Origin: Heloderma charlesbogerti
Taxonomy: Eukaryota; Chordata; Lepidosauria; Squamata; Helodermatidae
Direction of reading: 5' to 3'
Assembly (NCBI GenBank): GCA_026122225.1
Contig: JANEZZ010001905.1
Location: 1,240,001 to 1,304,000, forward strand
Length of the DNA: 64,000 nucleotides
Every line of letters begins with the position of its first letter. Position 1 is the stretch's first letter. The notes under the pieces were generated by a model. That model had not been told where the DNA came from. It did no database searches and saw only the letters and a list, made by a program, of their open reading frames with translations. A program made the position numbers and the translations under genes. Positions 50,440-62,322 of the stretch are shown in pieces.

Positions 50440-51367
50440 AAGTCATAGTTCCGTTCTGTGCTGGTCAGACCTCGCCTCGAGTACTGCATCCGGTTCTGGA
50501 CACCACACTTTGAGAAGGATTCAGATAAAACAGAACGCGTTCAGAGATGGGCAACACAGAGGATCAGGGGCCTAGTAGAAACTAAGGGCATTTCTACACC
50601 AGCCTAAAATCCTGCACTTAAAACGGTGCTTTCTGCTTCCGTTTTAAATGCAGATCACCACTGACTCCCTTTACACGCGCTTCCTTCCCTCCCTCCCCTT
50701 CTCCCCATACCTGAGTCTTCCATTATCTTTCACTGATCTCGCTCCTCCTCTTCCCGCTTTAACTCTTTTCACGGAGGAAACTGAAGCGGAACACAACAGG
50801 GTAACTTGATAGGTCGTGATCTGTAATCTATTTAAAAACAGAACAAAGAGCATTTAGTGCAGGAGGGTCACCACAGGGTCACGGTGTCATGTAAAGAGCC
50901 TGCAAAGTTCTGTAAAGGAGCCATCTCAATCACAGGATAAGTCCTACGATGAAAGACTGAAGGAGTTTAGCCTTGAGAAGAGAAGACTGAGGGGGGATAC
51001 GATAGCACATTCATTCATTCATTTCATATCTATACCAATAGCAGAAGCTCTTTTCAAGTGCTTAAAGGGTTGTCCCACAGAAGAGACGCAACCTATTCTC
51101 CATCATCGAAGACTGGAAGACACAAAATAGTGGGCTGAAGTTACGGGAAGGCAGATTTTGGTTGAACTTCAGGAAAAACGTCCTGATGGTCAGAGCAGTC
51201 AGACAAACCATGGAACCAACTGCCTAGGGAGATGGAGGGCTCTCCATCACTGGAGGTCTCCAAGCAGGGACTAGACAGTCAGGGAAGCATTAAACTGGAC
51301 TCCTGCACTGAACAGGGGATTGAACTCGATGGCCTTCATGGCCAACTCCAGGATTCTATGATTCTAG
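50440..51367 (+). mobile_element. CR1 fragment with two inserts
   Basis: CR1 parts are 50440-50587 (RPRLEYCIRFWTPHFEKD), 50937-51006 (ttagccttgagaagagaag) and 51051-51367, ending in a ggattctatgattctag terminus. The inserts are 50588-50936 (unclassified) and 51007-51050 (a scrap of the 'ataccgcccaatagccgaagctc' repeat with a cattcatt run). Confidence 0.75.
50588..50936. mobile_element. Unclassified insert in CR1
   Basis: CR1 sequence is continuous on both sides. The insert starts gggcatttctacacc and contains gcttccgttttaaatgcag. A target duplication is not clear. Confidence 0.45.
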
Positions 51368-52110
51368 GAAGCCTAATCGACTTATGGGATTTTCTTCCTC
51401 ACAACATGGTGCTGTGATAGCCATTAGTTTAGGTGGCTTTAAAAGAGGATTAGACAAAATCATGGAAGATGGGTCTATCAGTGCTTATCAATTCATTAAT
51501 TCATTAATTATTCATCAGATGTGGGGCCAGTTTGCATGATACAACAGCCCATCGTGGGTTAATTTACCCATGAGGAGCTGTGGCTCGTGCTGGCCACCAT
51601 TGTGAATATTCAAGCCCTGCTTGGCAGTTGCTGTGGCTTGCTGTGTCATCTCAACCTGTGCAGCAGGGGTTATTTAAGGGTTAAACAACCCTCACATAAC
51701 CCTAAAACAGACCATGGGTTATGCGAGGGTTGTTTAACCCTCAAATAATGCCTGCTGCCCAGATTCTGATAACACAACAAGCAATGGCATCCCCAGCTGG
51801 GGTGTGTTCATTCATAATTCTGGATGGCACACACTCCAGCACCCCAAGGGTGAATTAGCCCATGGTGGGCTGTCGTGATGTCCAGACCAGGTCATGGTGA
51901 TAGTTAAATGGAACGTCCAGGTTTAATGACAACATATAACTAAGTAGCAGTTGTGTTTCAGGTGGGGGGGGGCGGAGAGAGACAACCAGTGAGGGAAGCC
52001 AGTTTTTGTGTGTGGGAATCTCATCTGGCCAGTGTTGGGGTGAGGTTCTGGATGGGATGGGCCCTTGATTTGATCCAGCAGGGATCTGGTCTTCCTAATT
52101 CTGATTCGTG
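51368..52110 (+). mobile_element. Second CR1 3' fragment, split by a fold-back element
   Basis: Left part 51368-51526 (tttaggtggctttaaaagaggattagacaaa), right part 51898-52110 with a diverged tail 'gatgggatgggcccttgatttgatccagcaggg'. Continuity across 51527-51897 shows the fold-back element is younger. Confidence 0.7.
51527..51897. mobile_element. Fold-back element inside CR1
   Basis: The arms pair around 51705-51715: taagggttaaacaaccctc and gagggttgtttaaccctca, with outer ends 'cagcccatcgtgggtt' and its near-complement near 51852-51880. No coding capacity. Confidence 0.75.
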
Positions 52111-53304
52111 CAATGTGCTGTAGTTGGAATAAAGGATGCAGTTCTGTTCAGACTTCACCCAGTTCCTGACTCTGAGGAAAGATCTTCTGAGGGAAAGATG
52201 TACAACAGGGGTGCAGAACCTCTCTCAGCCTGAGGGCTGAACTACAGCTTGGACAATTACATCTTACAAGTAAAACTTGTACAAGAATTACAAGTAGAAC
52301 TTTTAGAGTAGGCAGAAAAACAGCGCAAAAGCTGGGAAACCGCTGAACCACCAGTGGGTTGGGGGAAGGGGTGGAGCCAGGGGAAGGGGGCGTTGCCTTC
52401 GGAGGAACCTTCGGAAGCCAGACTGGGAGCACCCCCGACCTACGTGGATCCATTACCGCCTCTAACCACATCTAAACAGGAATGTTAGAATTTGTAAAAT
52501 CCATGGGGTTTGCCGGACTCAAACTCGGTAGAGAAAGAAATCTGGGTGTGTGGCGACATATGAAGAAGGCCTCTCTGAGAGCCTCCCCCACTCTAACCCA
52601 GAATCAAGTGTACGGGAAGGAGATTTGGGGTGGAGGATTGTGGGAAGGCCCCCTTTTGCCCAGGCTGTTGTGCACCGTACCTCTCCATGCAGTTCGTCCC
52701 ACTCCACCACCCCCGTGTAATTGCCACAGCTTGCTCTGCCTCCCTTCCAGGATGCTGTGAAAGGCACAGAAGGAAAATGAAATGAAGCAAGCAAGCATGC
52801 AGGCAGCAATCTGCATTCTGGACAGCCCACCGGAGGCTGGCGGTGAATCTGCTCCGGGTTTCAGCCAGAACCAGTCAGGACTCTAAAGGAGCCATCCAAA
52901 GTGTGACGCCCCTGATATTTCAGGGAAATTTCAGGCAGAGAACAGCCAGAGAAGCCCTTCAGAGCAGTGACAACCTCCTGTAGCTAATTATGGACCTCGG
53001 AAGGTGAAGAACAAACCCCCAAAGCAGGACTGTGGTTGAGCCAGATGACGTGGGAGCACTGTTTCCACCCCAGCAGCAGAGTTTGGGGCCCAGGCAGGGT
53101 TTTCCCCATATTTCAGCCTGTCAGCTAGGCCAGGATTCCCAGTGAGATGAAATTTCCCCTGTGTTCCTTGTCTCCGTCAGAGGGCTGTGTCAGCTCCCGT
53201 CAAGTTTGCTGCTCATGGGAAGTGTGACACAAAATGCCCGGTCTGTTGAAAAAGCTGGACAACCTTTCCCCAATCTGATGCCCTCCAGATGTGCTGGATT
53301 GGAG
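52111..53304. other. Downstream of CLDN1, mostly unassigned
   Basis: 52840-52905 is one arm of the family seen as a palindrome at 49571-49749. 53255-53300 starts a diverged member of the actacaactcccatcat MITE family, interrupted by the hAT-like element that follows. No exon is seen. Confidence 0.4.
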
Positions 53305-53666
53305 TAGTGGTGGCCCCAGGTTTGGGGGCCCCTTGAGCAAGGCACCCTCAATGGGCCCCCTCCGGCACCGACCGAGTCTGCCTTCTCACAGCCACTGTCG
53401 CCAGCTCTTGCTCCTCACGCTCTTTCCCGTCATTGCTCCCGCTGGCTTGCTCGGGAGGCAGAGAGCCAGGGAGCAAGGAGGCTGTGGCGACTGCAGCTCC
53501 TCCTTCCCACCGCCACTGTTGCCTGGGCCGGAGCAAGAGGCGGGGGCAAGCAGGTTGCAAGCGCGAAGAGGAGGAGCAACTCCAGGGGGCTCTGGTCAGG
53601 GGGCCCCTGCTGGGGTGCGGGCCCTTGGCACATGCCCAACCATGCCCACCCTTGACGCTGGCCCTG
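53305..53666. mobile_element. hAT-like element, family B
   Basis: Same order of modules as 26799-27157: ccactgtcgcc, gagccagggagca, aagaggaggagca, gggcccctgctgggg, and a right end CAGGGCCAGCGTC (reverse-complemented). It sits in a member of the actacaactcccatcat MITE. Flanking duplication unclear. Confidence 0.6.
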
Positions 53667-55493
53667 AACTGCAACTGCCATCATTCCCAGCCAGCAAAGC
53701 CAATTGGGGAGCAGGCGACCGGCAGTGCCAGCTGCTGGTGCTGGTTCTGCCCAGTTCTGAAATTCAAACATCAGCCTGAACACCCCCCCCCCCACTTTAC
53801 CTTGCTGTGGCCCATCACGTCCAGCTGTTTTCCCGGCTCCCATACTGGAAGGGAGGGGAGTGTCTGAAGTGACAGTGTGGGGTGGTAAGTCATGGGGGGC
53901 TCAGTTCCTCTCTCTCAGAGGGACTTCATGTTGTAAAAACTAGACGCCCATTGTAGGCCATGAATAAGAAGATATGGCTGCCCCCATAATGCCCAGCATG
54001 GAGTGGACCTACATGGGCTTGCCCACTTGGCCTTACCCACCTTGCATAAACAAGGCATCCCCCCCGCACTTCCTCCCCCCCCACCGGTGTTATTTTGGAT
54101 GCTGCTTTAAAACCCATTAAGCCCCAAGGGAAGGTGAGCAGGTCATGTGACAAGGCAGCAGGCCTGGGCCACTGAAGCGCTGGGCTTCCGCCACCTTCCA
54201 AGCCAGGGTGTCTCATCCCTGTCTGCACTTGCCACATCCTGCAGTTAAGCTCTGGGATTTCTGTGGCTCGCATCTTCAGCCATCCCAGCTGACCTTGGAA
54301 ACAGGGAAAGCCAATGGCCGCTACAGGGCTTATTACATACACCAAGGGTTTTCTGGGGTTCCGGAAATCATCCCTCACACGAAGTTTGAGATAAACTAAG
54401 ATGGCCATGCAGAATCTCAGGCCCAGGGGCCAAATCTGGCCCACCTGGGGTCCCAATCCAACCCACCAGGATTCCCCAGAGGGCTGCACCCTGAATTTAT
54501 GAAAGGCCATTTTTGTATGTTATTCCCTTGTACTTGCAGGATTTTCTTTTATCCTAAATAAGTCCTCTCCCCGGTCACTTTTATGGCATCATCTCCTCTG
54601 CTCTACTCGTGGAGTACAATAACAATATCTTGTGTTAAAAATGCAGGAGCCCTTGCTTGTTTCTCTGTGTGGGAGGCTGCAGTTGGCCAGAAGCCTGCAT
54701 TTCTTGTTCTCCGCACAGCCAAGCCCCAAGCCCACCACAGCTCTCCTCTCCCTCTGCAGAAGGGGTGGCCACCGCTCTTCCCACCCCCAGTGCTGCATTT
54801 ACATGCAGACAAGCCTAAACACAGTTTTGGGGGGTGGGGGTGGAGAGTGGTGCTTTGAGTTCAAACCTAACGTGGAAGGGCTCGAGGAGCAGCCCAGCTC
54901 ATCGGGGTGAAGAACAAGTCAGAACAGACACCTGTGGCGAGTGGGATCTGTTGATGTTGCAAGAACCGCAGAGGCATCTCCTTCTCGGCCCACCCAGCCC
55001 TTCTTGGCAAGCAGCCCCTCGGGGTCCAGAGAAGAATGCGGCTGACCCACCCACTTTGTGGGCTTTAGGAAGGATGCTTTTGCAGGCAATCCGTCCTCCA
55101 CTCCGTATTTCTTCAGTCCTTACACAGATACAGAACAGAGGGATCCAAGAGCATTTACTGCTCAGCTGCAGGCCTCCTGCCTGCCTGCCTGCTCACCCAC
55201 CCTGCTTTACCCAAACTCAGTCCCCTGTCCAAGTATTTATTTTTATTTAGTTTATTTGTATTTAGCAATGGGCAAACCTGCCCCGCATAAATTCGTTATT
55301 TTCTTGGAAAGTAACAAATTCATCCGTGTAATCTCGGCGGATAGTTTTCTTTCCATCTGAGTTCTTGTTCTGTGTATATGAGTTTTTGTGCAAGTTCAAT
55401 ATCAAACTGTATCTTGGGAGGGTTTTACCCTGGAAGGCAACCTAAAAATAAATTTAAATTGAATAAATAGTTCGGAATCATGTACTACATCAT
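53667..55493. other. Intergenic, mostly unassigned
   Basis: 54410-54500 contains the ccaaatctggccc module of family C (18471-18807). An L2-like tail ends at about 55465. The 194-codon minus-strand frame at 53926-54510 has no domain and crosses this repeat. No exon is called. Confidence 0.4.
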
Positions 55494-55501
55494 GATGTCA
55501 T

Positions 55502-55890
55502 TAGGGATATCAGAGGAATTAGTTTGCGGGGATGGCGGAGCTCAACATGTTTTTGATGGCTCCCCCCCCCCCCAACTTCAGGACATTTTCCACTAACTGG
55601 GCCAACCCAGTCTGCAGCGTGTTGGGCCAGTTAGCAGATTTTCCATTTGCTTATTTGCGTGAATTATGGATGAATGTTGAGAAGATTGCATAATATGCGC
55701 AAATTGCACACAGTATGGCCATAATTTGTGCAAATTACACAAATGGCAGTGGACACACACAAAGTATATATGCAAAAAGTCCCCAGAGTAAGGGAAAACC
55801 CATGGCTCAGCTTGCAAATGCCAAGCCAGGCAAGCCGCAGAGCCCAACGGGCCCCCAAAGAGGCAGATTTCCAAGCGATAGACATCCCTA
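55502..55890. mobile_element. Non-autonomous hAT-like element, family A
   Basis: Exact 8-bp duplication GATGTCAT (55494-55501 and 55891-55898). Ends TAGGGATATC and TAGGGATGTC (right, reverse-complemented). Interior with a C-run and AT-rich 'tgtgcaaattacacaaa' motifs. No coding capacity. Confidence 0.9.
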
Positions 55891-55898
55891 GATGTCAT

Positions 55899-56329
55899 GT
55901 ACCACCACGTCATGTACTCCTTCCTGATTGGTTGTTCCCACGTGGCTGTTCTATGTAATGTTTACTCACCGTTGCCAGTTGGTATATAGAGGAGAGAGAG
56001 ACGGAGTGGTATACAGAGAGACGGAGAGGTGTCTGCAACCTATGTGGCTGTTTCCTCAAAAATGATTGGTTTGTGGAAAGAGTTCAAATGCCAACTTTCG
56101 CTAAAGAGTTAAGGTGACATCATCACATTTCCACCTGAAAGAAAAGGATTAAACTAACCAGCTTAGTGCATGTGCAGAAATGTCACAGTTTAGATGCAGA
56201 CTTCACATACTCTGAAGCCCTCAGTCCATTCTGAAATCAATAATGAATCTCTAAGACAGCAATCCAAGGTGAGGTAAGCATTATGAACACATGAAGTTTC
56301 GACCAATGAGCCAACTAGTTACGAAATTT
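55899..56329. other. Intergenic, nothing firm
   Basis: A GAGA/ACGGAG-rich run lies at about 55990-56030. 56140-56230 loosely resembles 85-175. No gene is recognised. Confidence 0.3.
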
Positions 56330-56600
56330 GGTGGCATCTCTATTTATATCCCGTCTTTCCATGAAAAAGTGGTGCTCGAGGTTGCTAACAACAAAATCCA
56401 GACTAAAAACAAATAAATTAAGCACACAATTAAAATATAGCAATAAAAGAAATAGACAGCACCAACCAATTAAAAAGCCTTTCAGCAACAGACCGCCCTG
56501 CAAGCCAAAGGCTGGCCTGAATAAAACAGTCTTTGCCTGCTGGAGGAGGGACAACAGAAAGGGGGACGCCACCTCCTTTGAGAGTGAGTCACCCCAGTAC
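56330..56600. repeat. Unclassified dispersed repeat
   Basis: Starts tatttatatcccgtctttcc, then an A-rich middle and gccaaaggctggcctgaataaaac. Same family as 7390-7790 by layout. Confidence 0.4.
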
Positions 56601-58069
56601 CTGACCAGGTCACCTCCATTTCTCACCCCCCTTGAATGGGAAGCCTTCCAGCCAAGGTACCACAAATTGAAGGGGCTTATTAAGGTCATGGTCATTTGGG
56701 GTGGGATGGGGGAGAGGGAAGGAACAAAGAAACTGAGAAGAAATTAAAATGTGTCTGTTTTGCTGCAAGAAAGACTCTGCCTCCCAGCGTCTGGAAACCT
56801 GGGCCCTCAAGACAGCCTTACCCTGGGGCTTCCCACATGGTGCCTGTGAGCATCAGTGTGCCCACAGACATCTCTCTTGGCACCAGCCAGACTCCCTGCC
56901 CCTCTGGATAGTAATTTTGTTAAGGGAATTTCAATTTTTTAAAAAAATGTGCTTGTTTTTAGCTGGGAGGCTGGCATGCTGGCCACTCCAACCCTTTGCA
57001 TTGTGCAGGTGGTTGGACTAAGTGATCTCCGAGGTCTCTTCCAAATGTATGAATCTTTGCTGCAAAATCAAGTGCCGGACACAGCACCACCTGGGCCACA
57101 GAAGCAGTCGGAGAAAATAAAAATGGTGGGAGGCTGTCGCTCAGCATGCCCAGGCACCCAGAAAAAAAGAGAAAGGTGAGCTGGGGGTGGTAGGGCGTGT
57201 CCTGGGGAGCTGTGGTGGTGCTGGTGGCGGCGGACAGTGAGGTGGGGTTCTTTTCCTGTGCTGCGTGTATGTGTGCGTGTTGCCTGGAATGTGTGTGGCG
57301 TGTGCCTGCATTGCATTTTTCTCCCTTGGTGTGGGTGTGTGGTACAGTGTGGGTGTTTTGCCTGTGAGGGTTGGTGTTTCTCTGAGGATCAGCAGTTTGT
57401 CTCCTTTGAAATGGGTAGCCTGTTGTGCTCTGTAGAGGCAGATGTGTGATGTGGCATTTGGGGCCCAGACCCCACCCTTGCCTTGTACTCGTTTTCTGGG
57501 TGAGGTTTCTTGTCTCTGAGCCTCAGCAGTTGTGCAGGGGGTTGGACTAGATGGTCTCCAAGGTCCTGTGAAAAGGGTGTTTTGAGACCAGCCACGCCCA
57601 CCATGGCAGCCATTTATGAATGCGCATGCACCCTCACGGCAGCCACTTTGTGAGAGTGCCCATAAGACTCTCAAAATTCCAAATGTGCCCACTGACCCAA
57701 AAAGGTTGGGGACCCCTGGCCTAGCCCCTGTGCTCATCCAAAGTGGAAAGACCCTGCCTCCACAACCCCCCAAAATTCCCCCTTGATTTTATCCTCTGAC
57801 CCACAGCATCCAGGGTTTCCCCAGCCTTTTGTGGGGTGGTTGTTGCATACGTACTTTGTTCACTCTTCCAGTAAGGTCTAACTCTCACTGAGGTTTTCAA
57901 CTTGTGTGTGTTGGGGGGGGGGGGATTTACATGGCTGAAGAGTTGCCCTGCCTGCACACAGAAAATGGGTGTGTCAGAGAGAAGAGTCCTAGCCTCACAG
58001 TCTCTCTGACATGCTAGCTTTCTGTGTGCAGGGAATTTTTATTTTTATATGGAGGAGGATGACATTATG
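56601..58069. other. Intergenic; SINE/hAT scraps
   Basis: Two retroelement-like tails of the type 'tgcaggtggttggactaagtgatctccgaggtc' lie at 57000-57045 and 57530-57570. A hAT-type end (ccaaaaaggttggggaccc, CAGGGGTCCCCAACC when reversed) ends at 57718, but its partner end was not found. The 210-codon minus frame 57141-57773 has no domain. No exon is called. Confidence 0.4.
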
Positions 58070-59072
58070 TGGGCACAACTGGGGAGAGGTAACAAGCAGG
58101 GTCCTGCAGGGCTCCGTCCTGGGCCAGGTGCTCTTCAACATTTTTATTAATGACTTGGAGGAGGAGGTGCAGGGAATGGTGATCAACTTTGCGGATGACA
58201 CAAAATTGGGCGGGGTAGCTAATACCCTGGAAGACAGAAACAGAGTTCAAAGTGATCTTGATAGGCTGGTGCGCTGGGCAGAAAACAACAGAATGGAATT
58301 TAATAGGGATAAATGCCAAGTTCTGCACCTAGGAAAAAGAAACCAAATGCACAGTTACAAGATGGGGGATACGTGGCTCAACAACACTACAAGCGAGAAG
58401 GATCTTGGAATTGTTGTCGATCACAAGCTGAATATGAGCCAACAATGTGATGTGGCTGCAAAAAAGGCAAATGCTATTTTGGGCTGCATTAATAGAAGCA
58501 TCACTTCCAAACCCCGGGAAGTACTAGTTCCCCTCTACTCAGCACTGGTTAGGCCTCATCTGGAGTACTGTGTCCAGTTCTGGGCACCACACTTTAAGAA
58601 GGATTAAGACAAACTGGAAAAGGTTCAGAGGAGGGCAACAAAGATGATCAGGGCCTGGAAACAAAGCTCTGTGAGGAGAGACTGAAGGAACTGGGCATGT
58701 TTAGCCTTGAGAAGAGAAGACTGAGGGGAGACAGGATAGCGCCCTTCAAGTACTCGAAAGGTTGTCACAGAGGAAGGCCGGGATCTCTTCTCGATCATCC
58801 CAGAATGCAGGACACAGGATAATGGACTCAAGTGACAGGAAGCCAGATTCCGGCTGAACATCAGGAAAACGTTCCTGACTGTTAGAGCAATATGACAATG
58901 GAACGGATTACCTAGGGAGGCAGTGGGCTCTCCCACACTGGAGGCGTTCAAGACGAGGCTGGACGGCCGCCTGTCAGGGATGCTCTGACTGGGATTTCTG
59001 CATTGAGCAGGGGGTTGGACTCAGTGGCCTTGTAGGCCCCTTCCAACCCTACTATTCTATGATTCCATGATT
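58070..59072 (+). mobile_element. CR1 LINE 3' fragment (CR1-B type)
   Basis: Starts in the reverse transcriptase and runs to the terminal tctatgattccatgattc. It aligns with 14304-15310 of CR1-B (reverse-complemented). Confidence 0.92.
58078..58607 (+). pseudogene. CR1 reverse transcriptase remnant
   Basis: About 176 codons of CR1 sequence: [39 protein letters not shown] (catalytic FADD), [24 protein letters not shown] and [18 protein letters not shown], then TAA. SGVPQG is changed to SRVLQG, so the motif is damaged. The open frame begins upstream at 58011 in unrelated sequence. Confidence 0.9.
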
Positions 59073-62000
59073 CATCTGCAACCTCCAATGGCACAGCCCA
59101 GCCCAGGCACAGATCGACTGCTTCACTAAGAACTTGGGCTGCATTTCTTATTCCAGACAGGTTGGCTCTTCTGATCACAGGCAAAACTGCTGCCTTCGCT
59201 TCTTTTTTTACAGCTCCCCAAACCTTGGCACGTCTGGAGACAGGATGTGTGCACGCATGGAAAAAGCATACCCAGCTCTGCTCCTGATGTGTCAGGCACC
59301 AGGAGGTTCAAAACCTGTTTGGCAGGCTGAGCCAACCCTTCCTGCTCCTGGAGTCTGGCTCTGTGGGTGGCTGAAAGAAGGAGAGGAACTTCCATACCCA
59401 CATTCCCAGTCGAGGCACTCTGTCTTGGCAATCAGCTGCAACGCTTGAGCCATCCTCCTCTCAGCTCCAGCTTCCTTCCTTGGGGCTCATTCAGATGTTT
59501 TTTCAAATGCAGTTCTGAATCCCTGCTAAGTCATGTGCAAAACATGGAGAGGCGTGTGAAAAACAGATCACACATGCATGGGAAAAGGAACCATTTGGGT
59601 TGCTGCTACAGCCAGACCCATCTTTGCTTGCTACTGACTGCCACCCCCCAAGCTAGCCTTCAGCTCAGGATGGAGCCAGGTCAAGGATGGTGGACACACC
59701 TACGAACATCTAATTCTGATGGAGCCAGTCCAATGTCTTGCTGCTGAAACCTGCTAGCCAGCCAATCATACACCACCAGCACCCTTGCATGATGGCCTTT
59801 CCCCCCACCCCTACACTCTGGTCCTAGCTCCTACCTACAGGTAATAGAAAGGGCTGATCAGTGGTGAAGAGAGAGGGCACTCTGGACATGTCCAGAGACC
59901 CTCTCTTCTTTATTGGATGTATCTACCCACTTTATAGAGAGTCAGAGCCTTGGTCCGTCTAGCCCAAGGGTGGGCAGCTTCTGGTCCCTGGGCCAAATTG
60001 GGCTGTCAGAAATGGCCCATCTGGCCTTCAGAGGGTTGGGCTCCTCCCCCTCCCCAAGCTCTCCCCTCATAACAAAACCCTTTTGTTATCTCCAATCCAT
60101 GATCAGAGATAACAAGAGGTTTCCCCTGAAGGGAGGGCGAGTGGCACGCAGGGGATCCCGAGTTAACTCCCAGTGGGCTTCACTTGCAGAGAAGACAAAG
60201 GATGAGCGAAGCCTTGCAGCAACTCGTCCGGCGCTTGCCCCGTAACATCTCCCGAGTGGGAGGAACCCCGTGCACAGCAACACCAGCTCCTAGTGGACAC
60301 AGCAGGTAGCCCATCCAAGTAGGCTGTCCACTCCAGAAAAAATGATGTCAGGTGGCAAGTCCACGCCCGTTGGGTGGCCTTCAGCGAAGGGAGGGCTGGG
60401 CTGGGGGTCATCTGGTTCCCCACCCGATTTCGGTTGCCAACCTTGAGATAGCCCAATCCTCTCTGCTCTGGCTGGCAGGTCTTCAGCAGGAAGAGGTCTT
60501 TCCTGTCACCCACTGCCTGAGCTGGTTTTACGTGGAGATGCCAGGGGTCGAAGCTGAATCCTTCTGCACACAGCAAGACATGTCCCTGCCTGTGTTACAG
60601 GCCCTCTCCTCACTTGCTGTTTTCATGTGCCATGCGTTAGAACACACGTGAGCAACCCATGCCCCCCTTGGCTTCTCTCTCGGTGGACCGCAGAGCCTGG
60701 GAAGTCCCACAAACCTTTCCCCACCTCCCAGCTGAACAGCCATCAGGATCAGATCGCTCTTTCCCTGCTGCTATCAGCAGCGAGGAAACGTCGATCAGGG
60801 CCAGGACTGCTGGGAAAGGGGTGAGGTTAAGGCCTCTCCCCACGGCCAGTGGTCCCAACACAGAGAGCATTGTTTCCCTCCTATTAATGGCTGTGAGGAA
60901 ACAATGACCTGGATCAGGATCTTGGGGGTGGGATGAAGATTTAAACTCTCCCCAACAATCCCATCCCCTGGTCTTACCAGGGTCTGTGTGCACGTGTGTG
61001 CACACTTATGCACATGTGTGTAGAACCCCAGACCCATCACTTGGCAATTCATGGGACCAAAAACATTGCCCACCATTGCATTAGAAGCAGGTTCTGGAAC
61101 TGAGCTCTGTCTTAAATTTATTTATTTATTCGTTTCATTTCATTTCTATACCGCCCAACAGCCGAAGCTCTCTAGCTACTGGCTAGCTTCACACACTCAC
61201 ACACACACAGGCCCCAACAGAGACACACTTCTATGCTTGTCCTCTGTCCACCCTAGTTTATGGCGGCTTGAACAACTGGAAGCAAAAGTCATTTTTAAAG
61301 CTCTTCAGGTCAGCATAACTCTTCTACCAACCCAGTCCCAGAAACAGGAGATGCAAATCGGGAGCTCATCTGAAGCAGAATGATCCAATTCACACTCAGA
61401 ATCACAGAGATAATTGAGGATCATCCACATCTCCTGAGTCAAGACAAGAGAGTGACTGGGATTCTGGAAAGAGCCCAGGAAATTATGTGTCATGGGTAAT
61501 GCCAGCTGTCAGCCTCAGTTTCTGATGTGGCAAAATGTGTGAGATGCCCTGAAGGCTGGGCAGGGAACCCAGGAGAAGTGGGTCACACAAATGCAGGCAT
61601 TTCTCTCCCATGGGTAGAAGAGCTGGCTGTCCACGACGGCATTGCCTGCTTTGAGCAACAGTTTCGCCTTGTAGAGGCCCGGGCTTTTCACTGTCTTCCT
61701 ACGCTCAGTCTTGGGTCGTGCAGTTTTTTTTCCCTCTCTTCCTGCTCTCTCTCCTCTGGAACTTCATGACTGGAATGTGTTGCTTCATGTTGGGGCTTGT
61801 TTATGAGCACTTACTGAAACTGTGAAGTTGTAGGCCCTAGTTTCCAAGCTTGGGAGAGCAGAGTGAACCATTTGCCATGACAGACAAACATACAGAAATA
61901 AATCAGAGTCGGGGGTGGGGTGGGGGAGGGAAGGGAAGGGGAAACACTGCAAAACAAATCCTCGCTTGATCTAAGGCCCTCCAAACTGGGCTATTGCAAG

Positions 62001-62322
62001 CACTTTGAAATACCAATTGACCCCGCAGTGGAATATTTGCTGCTGCAGACTTGACAAAATGATGCAACAGGTCACTGAACAAGGAAACATTTCTTAACAC
62101 TGTGCAGCTCTTAAAACTACAAAGGGCTCTTAAAATGGCTGTTCCCCTTTGCGTGAGTCCTCTGTGCTATGTTTGCTGGAATGGCCTCCCTCCACGCCCT
62201 TGTAACACTTTTTCTTCAGGGTCCCTAAAGGGACTCACGGCAATGGCTTTGTACAGGGACAATTAGCATATGTTTTAATATCTTAATTAAAAACTGTAAT
62301 AATGCACATGTAATAATTTTAC
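59073..62322. other. Intergenic, largely unassigned
   Basis: 59960-60060 loosely resembles the family C module. A 'ctataccgcccaacagccgaagctctct' repeat module lies at 61148-61175 and a CA run at 61192-61210. No exon, RNA gene or intact element is seen. CLDN16, a usual vertebrate neighbour, is not recognisable here. Confidence 0.4.

Noticed and set aside
53926..54510. 194-codon minus-strand frame as a gene
   Set aside because: It crosses a dispersed repeat, has no recognisable domain and no flanking splice or start context.
57141..57773. 210-codon minus-strand frame as a gene
   Set aside because: Low-complexity H/T/P-rich stretch from TGTG-rich sequence, overlapping repeat tails. No domain.
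59073..62322. Neighbouring claudin or CLDN16 exon
   Set aside because: Looked for W..GLW..C..C and related claudin motifs in the listed frames and found none.
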